Of a stretch of DNA of 57,751 bases, positions 30,668-39,616 are shown in pieces. Under the pieces are notes generated by a model. The model saw nothing but the letters and a program-made list of their open reading frames with translations, had not been told where the DNA came from and made no database searches. The position numbers and the translations under genes are program-made. The DNA is from Thermoguttaceae bacterium (lineage in GTDB: Bacteria; Planctomycetota; Planctomycetia; Pirellulales; Thermoguttaceae), in the NCBI GenBank assembly GCA_017436025.1, contig JAFSDX010000062.1:1-57751 (forward strand), written 5' to 3'. How positions within the stretch are numbered: the first letter of the stretch is position 1; the number at the start of each line of letters is the position of its first letter.

Positions 30668-32791
30668 TTACTTCGCTTCCCGAAACGAAAATTCCGTTTC
30701 AAACCATCCGTCTTGCGCGCGCATCGAAATCGGCTTCAAATACCCCAACGTTTCGTTCGTCCCCCAATCGACGATCGGCAACTCGTCGACGACGTACTCG
30801 TCGAGAACGACGTCGTCGAGCAAGTTCAAAACGACGCTGCGAAACGCTTGGAAACGCGCCGGAATCGGGGCCGTTTCGTCGAGCCCGAGCGGAATCGCGT
30901 CGATCGATTCGCGACGGAAAGAAAAGCGACCGTTTTCGCGCTCGATACGGTACGCAAACCGAATTTCCAAGCCGCGCCAAACCCGCCCGTCGCGCTCGAA
31001 CGAATCGAAGCGAAGCCGCGTAACGACCTTGTCGTCGGCGAAGCGGACGGAGAACGGTCGGTCTTGCGCGAACTGATAGACGAGCTTTTCGTCCGGCGCG
31101 TCGCGCGTTTCGCCCTCGACTTTTTTATTCGCTTGGTAACGCTTCAAAAATTCGTTCGCGTCGGCGGGATCGACGCCCGGAAAACGGGCGAGCAACGCGT
31201 CGCCCATATCGCCGCCGTTAAACGCCAATCCGGCCAAGGCGACGAAAGCGACGTTGTTCGGCGCGCTCTGATGCGCTCGCAACGAAACGGCTCCGCGAAC
31301 GTTTTCCAAAACGCGGTCGCGCTCGACGGAACTCGAATACCGTTTCGCGACGGTCGCTTCGCGCGGCAGCTCCGCGTCGTTAGGACGCGCCGTTCCGGAG
31401 TCGGCGGTCGCCTCCGCGTCGCGCTTGCGTCGGTCGACGACGCGAAGCCAAGCGGCGAGCGCGTCGTCGGGCGAGGCCAGCTGATTGGCGCGACCGACCA
31501 AACAAGAAAAATAAAGGCGTTCCTTTTCGGTTCGCGACTCGACGCCCCGAACGGCGCGCTTCTCCGGCGACGCGACGTTCCGAGTGCGCGACCAACGCTT
31601 GTTAAATTCGACGATTTGCCGGTTCGCCTCTTCGTCGAGCTGCGCCGCGACGCGAGCGCTCATCCGCGCCGCCGACTCTTGCTCCGTTTTCGGAATCTCT
31701 TTCGCGACCTTGTTTTGCACGACGAGCCCGCCCAACGGCATAAGACGATCCGAATCGACGCCGTTGACGCGCGTTTTCATCGTTCCGCGAGCGACGCTCG
31801 GCGACGTTTCCAAACCGCGTTCGCCCCAAAAAACCGTTTTTTCGGCGCAAACTCGCCCAAAATTGTCGGAATCGACGCGCACCCCTCGCGACGAACCGAC
31901 CGTTCGCGTCGCGACCGAGGCGGAAAGCGCGAGACAAAGTTCCGCCTTGTCGGCGTTTTCGCGCAATTTGACGGTCATATCGCCGGTCAAACGCCCGACG
32001 CCGCTCGCTTGCGCGCCGCGAATGTTTTCGCAAACGACAAACCGTTCGTCGATCGGACGACCGGCGAAAGACGACAACGTCGGCTCGTCGATTTCCAAGT
32101 AGAAATTCGGCTTTTTAAAACACGAACGCGTTTTCGCAACAATTTCCTCGACCGACGGCGATTCGGGCTGACAATAATTCAACTCGGCCAGCGCGAACGT
32201 TACCGCGTCGAGCGATTCCAAATCGTTTTCGCGCAAATACGTCCGCAAGCAGTCGACAAAATAATCGCAAATCTCGCCGAAATAAACGCGCTCCTCTTCG
32301 AAAAGCTCGGCCTCTTCCTTCGAAAGCGTTTCGCTCGTTCGCGCGCTCGCTTCGACGTAACGCTGCAAAGCGACGACGACCTCGTTCGGCGCTTTTTCCT
32401 TCGGAAGCGAACAAGTCGCGACGTAACGAGCCGCCCACTCGGCGCCCGTTCGGAACGCTTGCGCCGAAACCTCGTCGCCCGTCAAACCGCGTCGACGCAA
32501 CTCGTCGAGAAAACTTCGCGTTTGGCGATCGCCCGGATTTTTAGCCGCGTATTCCTCCAACGCGACGATTTTCTCGCGCGCCGTTCGTCTCGCGTCGGCG
32601 ACCGTTCGATCGTATCGCGGAGAATAATTTTTCTTCGCGGCGTCGCTCAACTTCTTCGCTTCGACGAGCAACGACTCGACGCGCGTCGACGCGACCGCTT
32701 CGACGTCGGAAGCCTCGACGGAACGAGACGCGACGTCCGCGCCGACGCCTCCCAAAAGACAAACCAACGCCAAAAACCACTCTTTTTTCAT
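30668..32791 (-). CDS. Secreted protein of unknown function
   Basis: 707 residues from ATG 32791. The frame opens at TTG 32806, but the ATG begins a clear signal peptide (MKKEWFLALVCLLGGVGADVAS, cut probably after GADVAS or nearby). After the signal the protein is mixed alpha/beta, rich in Arg, Glu and Ala, with a helical N-terminal third (KKLSDAAKKNY through AALEEYAAKNPGD-type heptads) and several paired Cys (CSL, CDYFVDC, NYCQ). It has no further membrane segment and no motif I recognise. The ribosome-binding site is weak. It is transcribed toward the giant gene but ends in its own strong terminator, so they are not an operon. It may be a periplasmic planctomycete-specific protein; no function is proposed. 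Confidence 0.75.
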   Translation of the reverse strand: MKKEWFLALVCLLGGVGADVASRSVEASDVEAVASTRVESLLVEAKKLSDAAKKNYSPRYDRTVADARRTAREKIVALEEYAAKNPGDRQTRSFLDELRRRGLTGDEVSAQAFRTGAEWAARYVATCSLPKEKAPNEVVVALQRYVEASARTSETLSKEEAELFEEERVYFGEICDYFVDCLRTYLRENDLESLDAVTFALAELNYCQPESPSVEEIVAKTRSCFKKPNFYLEIDEPTLSSFAGRPIDERFVVCENIRGAQASGVGRLTGDMTVKLRENADKAELCLALSASVATRTVGSSRGVRVDSDNFGRVCAEKTVFWGERGLETSPSVARGTMKTRVNGVDSDRLMPLGGLVVQNKVAKEIPKTEQESAARMSARVAAQLDEEANRQIVEFNKRWSRTRNVASPEKRAVRGVESRTEKERLYFSCLVGRANQLASPDDALAAWLRVVDRRKRDAEATADSGTARPNDAELPREATVAKRYSSSVERDRVLENVRGAVSLRAHQSAPNNVAFVALAGLAFNGGDMGDALLARFPGVDPADANEFLKRYQANKKVEGETRDAPDEKLVYQFAQDRPFSVRFADDKVVTRLRFDSFERDGRVWRGLEIRFAYRIERENGRFSFRRESIDAIPLGLDETAPIPARFQAFRSVVLNLLDDVVLDEYVVDELPIVDWGTNETLGYLKPISMRAQDGWFETEFSFREAK

Positions 32792-33408
32792 TGTTATCAA
32801 TCTCAAAAACGATGAACGCGCTTTTTCAACAACGCGTCGCGTTCTAGGAAAGTCGATTCCGTTCGACGCTCTTCGGAGAGAACGCCGTTTTAAGCATCGT
32901 CTCTTCGAGAACGCTAAATCGAGAAAAAGCGCGTTAAAGCCCCAACCTTCTCGACGCGGCCAAGGGATTTCGCCGGTTTTAACGATTACGCCGACGCGCG
33001 TCTCGTCTTTTTTTCCGTCGCGCTCCCCGCTTCCCCGACCGCTTGTCTCATCTTTCCTCTCTTTTCCCTCTTCCTCCTTTTTCCCTTTTTATTTAATCTC
33101 GCTATCTCGTCTCAACGCGCGCCGCCGTCTTCGGTCGCGTTTTTCGTCTCGTTTCGCTCGATTCGCGGTTGCGAGTTAAAAAGTGGAAAAAATCGCGATT
33201 TTTCCGAAAATCGGGGTTTTCAAGTCGAAAGCTATTCGTTATGATAGAGTCGTCGTCGCGAAACCGCGTCGACCCGCGACGCCGGCGTCGTTCGACGCGC
33301 GGGAGCCCAACGGCGCGCCGCAGTCTTCGGTCGGTTCCGAAAAGAATCGCAAAGAACCGCCGAACGCCGCGCTCCTCCCAACCTCCTCGAAGAAAAAGGC
33401 AAAAGGAA
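32792..33408. other. Divergent intergenic region between the secreted protein and lpxA
   Basis: Pyrimidine-rich tract at about 33045-33100 and a candidate lpxA promoter at 33217-33245. The stretch 33240-33408 has gene-like codon use in a frame different from lpxA (see findings). No RNA gene recognised. Confidence 0.5.
33217..33245 (+). promoter_or_regulatory. Candidate promoter of lpxA
   Basis: TTTTCA (33217-33222), 17-base spacer, TATGAT (33240-33245). If used, the transcript starts after the upstream ATG at 33241, which supports the GTG start of lpxA at 33409. Confidence 0.35.
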
Positions 33409-34347
33409 GTGCAAATTCACCCGTTAGCGTTTGTCGGGCCGAACGCGAAAATCGGCCGAGACGTTCAAATCGGCCCGTTTTGCGTCGTCGAAGACGGCGC
33501 GACGATCGGCGACGGCTGCATTTTGGAAGCGCGCGTTTCGATCAAAAAAGGCGTCGTTATCGGCAAAAACAACCATATTTTCGAGGGCGCGACGATCGGC
33601 GGTCTCCCGCAATGCGTCGGATTGAGCGAAGAAGATTGCGGCGGCGTCATTATCGGCGACGGTTGCACGATTCGCGAAAACGTTACCATTCACCGCTCGA
33701 TGCGCGTCGAAGACTCGACCGTCGTCGGGAACGACTGCATGCTGATGACGAACGTTCACGTCGCGCACGACTGTCGTATCGCCGACGAAGTCATTATGGC
33801 GAGCAACGCGATGTTGGCCGGGCACGTTTCGGTCGGACGCCGCGCGTTCGTTTCCGGAGCGGCGGGCGCGCACCAGTTCGTCCGCATCGGCGCGTTCGCG
33901 ATGGTCGGCGGGCAAGCGCACTTGGTTCGCGACGTTCCCCCGTTCGTTACCGTCGACGGTCTTTCGAGCCAAGTCGTCGGGCTGAACTCGGTCGGGTTGC
34001 GCCGCGCCGGTTTCTCGACCGCCGACGTTCGCAAATTGAAGGCGATTTATCGCGTCATTTATAAAAGCGGTTTGAATTGGCGCGAAATCGTCGAGAAAAT
34101 CGAACGCGAACACACCGAAGGCGTCGGGCTCGAAATGGCTCGTTTCCTTGCGACGACGACCCGCGGAATCACCGCCGAACGCGCCGTTCTTCCGACCGTC
34201 GGCGAAGCGCGCGACGCCGCTCGCGAAGCGGATAAAGCGAACGCGAAACAAGACGCGACCGACGAATCGGAGTCGATCCAACTCCGCGTCGTCGACGAAA
34301 ACGGCGCGTCGCTGTTGCCGCCGCCGTCGAAACGTCGCGTCGTTTGA
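33409..34347 (+). CDS. lpxA: Acyl-ACP--UDP-N-acetylglucosamine O-acyltransferase
   Basis: First enzyme of lipid A synthesis: it transfers a 3-hydroxyacyl chain from acyl carrier protein to UDP-GlcNAc in the cytoplasm. Left-handed beta-helix hexapeptides run from IHPLAFVGPNAKIG onward (IGDGC, IGKNN, VGNDC). The catalytic His is the second in VHVAHDC, and AGAHQFVRIG and VGLRRAGFS are family hallmarks. The start is set at GTG 33409 because LpxA normally begins with M-x-IHP and AAAAGG lies nine bases upstream. The open frame upstream (to 33169) is Arg-rich and unlikely to be translated. At 312 residues it is about 50 longer than usual, owing to a charged C-terminal tail (from about residue 255) that is not part of the enzyme core. 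Its presence indicates a lipopolysaccharide-type outer membrane. Confidence 0.93.
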   Translation: MQIHPLAFVGPNAKIGRDVQIGPFCVVEDGATIGDGCILEARVSIKKGVVIGKNNHIFEGATIGGLPQCVGLSEEDCGGVIIGDGCTIRENVTIHRSMRVEDSTVVGNDCMLMTNVHVAHDCRIADEVIMASNAMLAGHVSVGRRAFVSGAAGAHQFVRIGAFAMVGGQAHLVRDVPPFVTVDGLSSQVVGLNSVGLRRAGFSTADVRKLKAIYRVIYKSGLNWREIVEKIEREHTEGVGLEMARFLATTTRGITAERAVLPTVGEARDAAREADKANAKQDATDESESIQLRVVDENGASLLPPPSKRRVV

Positions 34348-34455
34348 CGTTTCGTTTCGTTCCCCGTTCCCCGTTTATCGTTCGAGACCGCGTCGTTTTT
34401 GCGTCGACGCGGTCTTTTTTTGTCGTTTCGAACGGGCGGCCGCTTTTTCCGGCGC

Positions 34456-34484
34456 TTGCGTCGACGTTAAAAAAAGATTATAAT
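34456..34484 (+). promoter_or_regulatory. Sigma70-like promoter of the zinc-ribbon gene
   Basis: TTGCGT (34456-34461), exactly 17 bases, then a perfect TATAAT (34479-34484), 81 bases before the ATG. The best promoter match in the window. Confidence 0.65.
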
Positions 34485-34565
34485 TCCGAACGACGGCTCG
34501 TTTCGTCGTCGGTTCCTTGCCGCGACTTTTTTCCCTATTTTATTGAATTTTGCGAGGTTTTTTCG

Positions 34566-35390
34566 ATGGCGCTTAAATCCGAATTAGAAGAAAACCCGTT
34601 CGAACCGCCGATCGACGACGATTTTTTGAAAACGGCGCTCGAATATCGCGACAATTTTGAAAACGACGAAACGTTCCGCGAAGCGCTCGCCGTTTGGCCG
34701 CGCTGTCCCGATTGCGGTCGCCGCCGCGTTACCCGCTGCCCGATTTGCAAAACGTCCGGGACGCTCTTTCCGCTCGGCGACAATAATTTTTGGGACTTCC
34801 GCTCCGACGAAGAAAAAGCGCGCGACGCCGAACTTTTCGACGAAGAAGAAAACTTCGGTTGTTCTTGCGGTTGCGGTCGGCGCTCTTCCGCGTCGCGCCG
34901 CCAAACTCGCGCTTGGGCCGACGTCGGTCGTTCGAAACGCGCCGTCGAATCGGAACCGGCGGAACGAAGCGTTTGCGGAAGCGGGGAAACCGGCGGCGAC
35001 TCTTGCGTTTGCGGAAGCGGGGAAACCGGCGGCGACTCTTGCGTTTGCGGAAGCGGGGAAACCGGCGGCGACGCGGCGGCGAAGACGCAAGAACCGGAAA
35101 ACCTCTTCGAAAAAGGGTTGGTCGCCGTTTGTTACGTCTGTTCCGAAGCGTTCGTTCCGAAATTTCCGAAGCGTTGCGAATGGTGCGATTTCGAGTTCCC
35201 GGACGGCGAAGAAGCGGCGGAAAATTCGGAAACGCCCGCCGACGTTCTCGCGTTCCTCGCTCGCAAAAAAGCGGAGGAAGCCGACGATTACCTCGATCAG
35301 CCGCCTTCGCCGCAACTTTATTGGACGTTGGTCGCGATGGGCGTCGGCGCGCTCCTATTTTGCGCTTATTTCGCGTTTTTATTCCGTTAA
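34566..35390 (+). CDS. Zinc-ribbon protein with C-terminal membrane anchor
   Basis: 274 residues from ATG 34566, preceded by GCGAGG at eight bases; the upstream-extended frame overlaps promoter sequence and is discarded. Two CxxC pairs near residues 43-58 (CPDC, CPIC) form a likely zinc ribbon, and a second set (CYVC, CEWC) lies near 190-210. Between them are CSCGCG and a 12-residue repeat, VCGSGETGGDSC, present almost three times. Near the C-terminus one hydrophobic helix (LYWTLVAMGVGALLFCAYFAFLF) would anchor the protein with the zinc domains in the cytoplasm. No enzymatic motif is seen. The role is unknown; zinc ribbons of this kind usually mediate protein or nucleic-acid contacts. Confidence 0.75.
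   Translation: MALKSELEENPFEPPIDDDFLKTALEYRDNFENDETFREALAVWPRCPDCGRRRVTRCPICKTSGTLFPLGDNNFWDFRSDEEKARDAELFDEEENFGCSCGCGRRSSASRRQTRAWADVGRSKRAVESEPAERSVCGSGETGGDSCVCGSGETGGDSCVCGSGETGGDAAAKTQEPENLFEKGLVAVCYVCSEAFVPKFPKRCEWCDFEFPDGEEAAENSETPADVLAFLARKKAEEADDYLDQPPSPQLYWTLVAMGVGALLFCAYFAFLFR
34971..35070 (+). repeat. 36-bp in-frame tandem repeat in the zinc-ribbon gene
   Basis: Two perfect 36-base copies (34971-35006, 35007-35042) and a third nearly complete one. Each encodes VCGSGETGGDSC. Perfect identity implies recent slippage or expansion. Confidence 0.9.
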
Positions 35391-35512
35391 CGCGACGCTA
35401 ACGCAATTTCGCCCCAACCAACGCTTATCCGTCGTTATTTTTTCGTTCCTTGCGCTCGTCGAGCGTTCGTCGGGAACGTTTTTAGAGTTTTTTGGGCTTT
35501 GGAGCTTTGCCG

Positions 35513-38500
35513 ATGCAACGCGTCTTTTTCGATTGGTCGCGCCCGTTTTTGCCGCAGGTCGCTTCGTTTGTCGTTTCGACGGAGACGGCGCGCTTGCGAA
35601 CGCAAAGTTTGCCCGAAACCGCCAGTTTAACGTCGAACGGCGCGACGTTTCCGCCGTCGCTCGATCTCGGCGACCTTGTTTTCGTCTTGCCGGGCCGCCG
35701 CGCGATCCGCACTTTGGAAGCGTATTTGCAGTTGGAAGTCGAACGAGCGATTCAAGCCGGTTCGGTCGCGCCCGACTGGACGCCGCCGACGTACTTAACG
35801 GTCGGCGCCGCGCCGGAATTCCTTTATCCGCCGCGGAAACGGGTCGCCGCTCGTCCGACGCGCCTCCTCTGTATGCGTCGGGCGCTGCGCGAATTTTCGG
35901 ACGCCGAACCGGAGAAGAGCCGCGCGCTGATCAAATCGCTCCCGGCGGAGTCGAATTGGGCGGCGCAACTCGAATTGGCGCAAATCTTCGTCGACCTCGC
36001 GGACGAACTCGCGTCGGAGAACCGCGACTTTTCGGCGGTCGCCGCGTCGACGCGACGCCGGAACTTGCCGGAAGAAACGGAGCGTTGGGAGTCGCTCGGC
36101 CAAATCGCCGCGCTTTATCGCAACGAGTTGGCGCGTTTCGACTTAACCGACCTCAACCTTGCGCGAACGGCGGCGCTTCTTAGCGGCGAAATCGGCGTTT
36201 CGGTCGGCGGCGGGTTCGAAAACGGCGCGGCGAAGCGTTATATCGTCGTCGGCGCGGTCGACTTAAACCGCCAACAAAAGGCGATTTTTGAAGCGCTCGG
36301 CGCCCAAATTTCGTTCTTCGTTTTCGCGCCGGAAACGCTCCAAGACCGCTTCGACGAGTTCGGCGTCGTTATCCCGGACGCTTGGGAGACCGCCGAAATC
36401 CCGCTTCCCGACCGCCGCATCTTCCAAGTCGACGGCCCGGTCGAGCAAGCGCAAGCCGCCGCGCTCCTCGTTCGCGAACTGTCGAAAGTTCCGGTCAAAA
36501 ACGACGCAAACGGCGACAACGGCGACGCGAACGCCGTCCCCGATTGGCGGTACGAGCCCATCCCCGCCGACTCGCTAACGCTCGGCGTTCCGGACGCGGA
36601 AGTCGTTCCGTTCCTCGAACGCTCCCTCCGCGACGTCGGGTACGAAACGATTCGCGCGCAAGGTTCGCCGGCGACGCAAAATCGCGTTTTTCAACTTTTG
36701 CGCAACGTCGCCGACTATCTCGAAACGCGTTCTTTTTCGGCGCTCGAAGAATTGGCGCGCCGCTCCGACGTCGAGGAATATTTGATTCGCAACTGGCGGT
36801 TCGCTTCGCTCGACGACGGACGCTCGGACGCGGCGGAAGCGGAAGAGTCGGCGGCGGTCGCGCCCGGTTCCGCGCTCGACGAAGCGGAGGAAGGCGTTTG
36901 GTTCGACGACGAACTTCCCCCCGATTTCGGCGACGACGCCCCGTTCGACGAAGACGCGGAACTCGCCGACGTTCCCCTTAATATTAACGACGTCGAAACG
37001 TCGACCGACGCGAGCGCCGCCGAGTCGCCCGAAACGCCGTTCGTTCCCGGCGATTGGCTCTCCGAGTTCGACCGTTACCGCGCGACCTTCCTGCCGACTC
37101 GCGTCGACGGGCGTTGGTTCGAGTACAAGAACGAAGACGCGCCGCGCCAAAACGCCGAATTTCGCCTCTTGCGCAAAGTCGCGATTTTAATCGACCGAGC
37201 GCTCGAACCCTTTTGCGATTCAAACGTCGCGCCGCTCCAACGCGAAAAGCTCGCCGCCGTCGAACCGACGTTCAAGCGTTCCCCCGTCGACGCGCAAACC
37301 GGGAACCTCGACGCGCTAAAACTCGACGCCGCCGACTTTAACGTCGACGAAGCGGACGACGTTTTCTCCGGCCCGCTCGCGTTCGCGAAAGACGATTTCG
37401 CCGAAAGTTTCCGTTGGAAGACGAATCAACGCCGCCTTCCGATCGCCGACTGGGCGCCGATTCTCTCGAACTTCCTTTGCAAAATTTACCCGGAACCGGA
37501 GCCGGGCGCCCGAACGTCCGAAGCGGCGGCGCAAGTCGACGCGTTTTTCGCCGCGCTCCACCAAGAGTTCGACAAGTTCGAAGCGATTCCGCAAGAGTTG
37601 ACCGCCGACGCGACCGGCGCCGACGCGATTCGAACGATCTTGAAGGAACTCGCGAAAACGACGATTCCGCCCTTCCCCGGCGCCGACCTCGTCGAGTTGC
37701 AAGGTTGGCTCGACTTGCCGTTCGACGACGCGCCGAACCTTATTTTGACCGGGTTCAACGAAGGAATCGTTCCGTCGTCGAAGTCGAGCGACCTCTTCCT
37801 CCCGAACGAAACGCGCCGCGAACTCGGGCTCGAAGACGCGCGCCGCCGGTTCGCTCGCGACGCTTGCCTTACGTCGGCGTTGGCCGCGTCGAAGCGGAAT
37901 TTCTTCGTCGTTTTCGGGCGCCGCTCCCTCCAAAACGACCCGAAAACGCCGAGTCGGTTCGCGTTCGCGACGGCGCCGGAAAAGGTCCCCCCGCGCGTTT
38001 GCCGTTTCTTCGCGGGCGGCGGTTCGAACGATCTCGCCGAACTCGAAGCGCGCCAACTCGGGCGACCGTTCCCGAAAGCGCCGTTGGTCGCCGACGCCGG
38101 AAACGACGTTGAAAACGCCGGCGCGAACGCAACCGCGAACGCGGACGCCGAAAGCGTCGAAACGCCGATTCAAACGACGTCGGTCGCGAACGCCGCGACG
38201 CGTCTCGCCGTCGGCCCGCCGTCGCCGTCGCCGTCCGAACCGCCGCGCCCGGTCGGGTTTAGCGTTCCGATTCTCCGAACGACCGGCCCGGCGCCGAGCA
38301 AAATGAAAGTAACGGAATTTCGCGACTTTTTAGCTTGTCCGTACCGATATTTCCTCCGCCGCGCTCTCAACCTGCGCGCCGCGGCGCCGGAAACGACCGC
38401 CGAAATGAACGCCGCCGCCTTCGGAACGCTCGCGCACGACGCGCTTCGCGACTTCGGCGTCGCGCCGGAAATTCGCGATTCGACCGACGCCGACGCGATC

Positions 38501-39493
38501 TCCGCTTGGTTGAGCGAACGTCTCGACGTCGTTGCAAGCCGTTATTTTAACGAGCTTTCGTCGCCGTTCGTTCGGGTTCAAATCGAGCAAATCCGCTCGC
38601 GTCTCGACGCGTTCGCGCGTTGGCAGGCGCTTTGGCGGCGCTCCGGACGTCAAATCAAGTTCGTCGAAGCGTCGCCGCGTTCCGGCTCGATTACGTTCGA
38701 CGTCGGCGGAGGACGCCCGGTCGAGATTTTCGGTCGACTCGACCGAATCGATTACGACCCGCGCGAAAACCGTTGGTTCGTCTTCGACTATAAAACGTTC
38801 GATACGGCGAAGGAGGGCCGCCCGTCGAAAGAGCCGATTTCGGAGTTCGCGCCGGACGTTTTCGACGACGAAACGCAAACCGCCCTCTTTACGACGCGGC
38901 TCGGCAACGTCGCCGACGACAAGCACCGCCGCCGCGCCAAGCCGCGTCTTTCGGCGCCCCTTCGAACGCTCGAAAAATTCGGGATAACGCCCGCGCCGAA
39001 CGTTCCGCAAACGCCGCAAAGCGCCGACGCTTCCCGCTTCCCGCAAACAACGCAAAACGCCGTTTCCTCCCAATCGACGCAATCGCCGCAAAGCGCCGCG
39101 CTCGACGCCGAAACCGGCCCGGCGTTCGATTGGGTCGACCTGCAACTCCCGCTTTACCGACGTTTTTTCCGGGAAATTTTGTTCGAACATTACGACGGCG
39201 CGCGCTCGCGGGAAGACCTCGAAGCAACGAAAGTCGCGTTGGGGTATATCGTCTTGACGAAGGGCGCGAAAACGCAAGCGTTCGGCGGGCCTTGGACGGA
39301 GCGCGACCTTCGAAGCGCCGACGCGACCGCTTCCCGCGTCGTCCGAACGATTCGTCGCCTTTGGAACGGCCCGATCGACCCGAACGCCTACCTCGACCCG
39401 AACGACCCGAGCCAAGGAACGATCCTCAACCCGAAAGCCCCGCCGTTCAGCGAAGACCTCTCGCCGATCACCCTAGACTACCTAACCGACTGA
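35513..39493 (+). CDS. AddB-like PD-(D/E)XK nuclease family protein
   Basis: 1,326 residues from ATG 35513, with GGAG nine bases upstream; the TTG at 35492 is less likely. The N-terminal half resembles the inactivated helicase of AddB-type proteins: VFVLPGRRA where a Walker A would be, and later LILTGFNEGIVP followed by RRELGLEDARRRFARD. The C-terminal part holds a RecB-like nuclease: GTLAHDALRDFG, GRLDRIDYDP, WFVFDYKT, then DLQLPLY. AddB normally ligates an Fe-S cluster through one Cys before the nuclease (CPYRYFL is present) and three near the C-terminus, which are absent here. Acidic low-complexity inserts lie around residues 440-510, and linkers rich in Ala, Gln, Ser and Thr interrupt the nuclease around 870-930 and 1170-1210. 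No AddA helicase is adjacent. It probably acts in double-strand-break processing, but that is inferred. Confidence 0.8.
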   Translation: MQRVFFDWSRPFLPQVASFVVSTETARLRTQSLPETASLTSNGATFPPSLDLGDLVFVLPGRRAIRTLEAYLQLEVERAIQAGSVAPDWTPPTYLTVGAAPEFLYPPRKRVAARPTRLLCMRRALREFSDAEPEKSRALIKSLPAESNWAAQLELAQIFVDLADELASENRDFSAVAASTRRRNLPEETERWESLGQIAALYRNELARFDLTDLNLARTAALLSGEIGVSVGGGFENGAAKRYIVVGAVDLNRQQKAIFEALGAQISFFVFAPETLQDRFDEFGVVIPDAWETAEIPLPDRRIFQVDGPVEQAQAAALLVRELSKVPVKNDANGDNGDANAVPDWRYEPIPADSLTLGVPDAEVVPFLERSLRDVGYETIRAQGSPATQNRVFQLLRNVADYLETRSFSALEELARRSDVEEYLIRNWRFASLDDGRSDAAEAEESAAVAPGSALDEAEEGVWFDDELPPDFGDDAPFDEDAELADVPLNINDVETSTDASAAESPETPFVPGDWLSEFDRYRATFLPTRVDGRWFEYKNEDAPRQNAEFRLLRKVAILIDRALEPFCDSNVAPLQREKLAAVEPTFKRSPVDAQTGNLDALKLDAADFNVDEADDVFSGPLAFAKDDFAESFRWKTNQRRLPIADWAPILSNFLCKIYPEPEPGARTSEAAAQVDAFFAALHQEFDKFEAIPQELTADATGADAIRTILKELAKTTIPPFPGADLVELQGWLDLPFDDAPNLILTGFNEGIVPSSKSSDLFLPNETRRELGLEDARRRFARDACLTSALAASKRNFFVVFGRRSLQNDPKTPSRFAFATAPEKVPPRVCRFFAGGGSNDLAELEARQLGRPFPKAPLVADAGNDVENAGANATANADAESVETPIQTTSVANAATRLAVGPPSPSPSEPPRPVGFSVPILRTTGPAPSKMKVTEFRDFLACPYRYFLRRALNLRAAAPETTAEMNAAAFGTLAHDALRDFGVAPEIRDSTDADAISAWLSERLDVVASRYFNELSSPFVRVQIEQIRSRLDAFARWQALWRRSGRQIKFVEASPRSGSITFDVGGGRPVEIFGRLDRIDYDPRENRWFVFDYKTFDTAKEGRPSKEPISEFAPDVFDDETQTALFTTRLGNVADDKHRRRAKPRLSAPLRTLEKFGITPAPNVPQTPQSADASRFPQTTQNAVSSQSTQSPQSAALDAETGPAFDWVDLQLPLYRRFFREILFEHYDGARSREDLEATKVALGYIVLTKGAKTQAFGGPWTERDLRSADATASRVVRTIRRLWNGPIDPNAYLDPNDPSQGTILNPKAPPFSEDLSPITLDYLTD

Positions 39494-39616
39494 CCGCTCG
39501 CGCCCTCGGAAAGCGCGTCGGTCCCGCCCCGCCCAAACGCGAAAACGCCGCCCGACGCGCAACCGTCGAGCGGCGTTAAGTTTTATCGACGTTGAACTTT
39601 CAAACGTCGTCCGACG

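Noticed and set aside
30713..32815. 700-codon plus-strand frame opposite the secreted protein gene
   Set aside because: Same antisense effect; the minus frame has a signal peptide, sensible composition and a terminator.
33169..33408. N-terminal extension of LpxA
   Set aside because: Arg-rich, outside the family's usual start, and partly covers a candidate promoter.
34344..34565. Extended N-terminus of the zinc-ribbon protein overlapping the end of lpxA
   Set aside because: It spans the best promoter in the window, and ATG 34566 has GCGAGG at proper spacing.
34971..35070. 36-bp direct repeats as CRISPR-like
   Set aside because: Copies abut with no spacers and encode VCGSGETGGDSC in frame.
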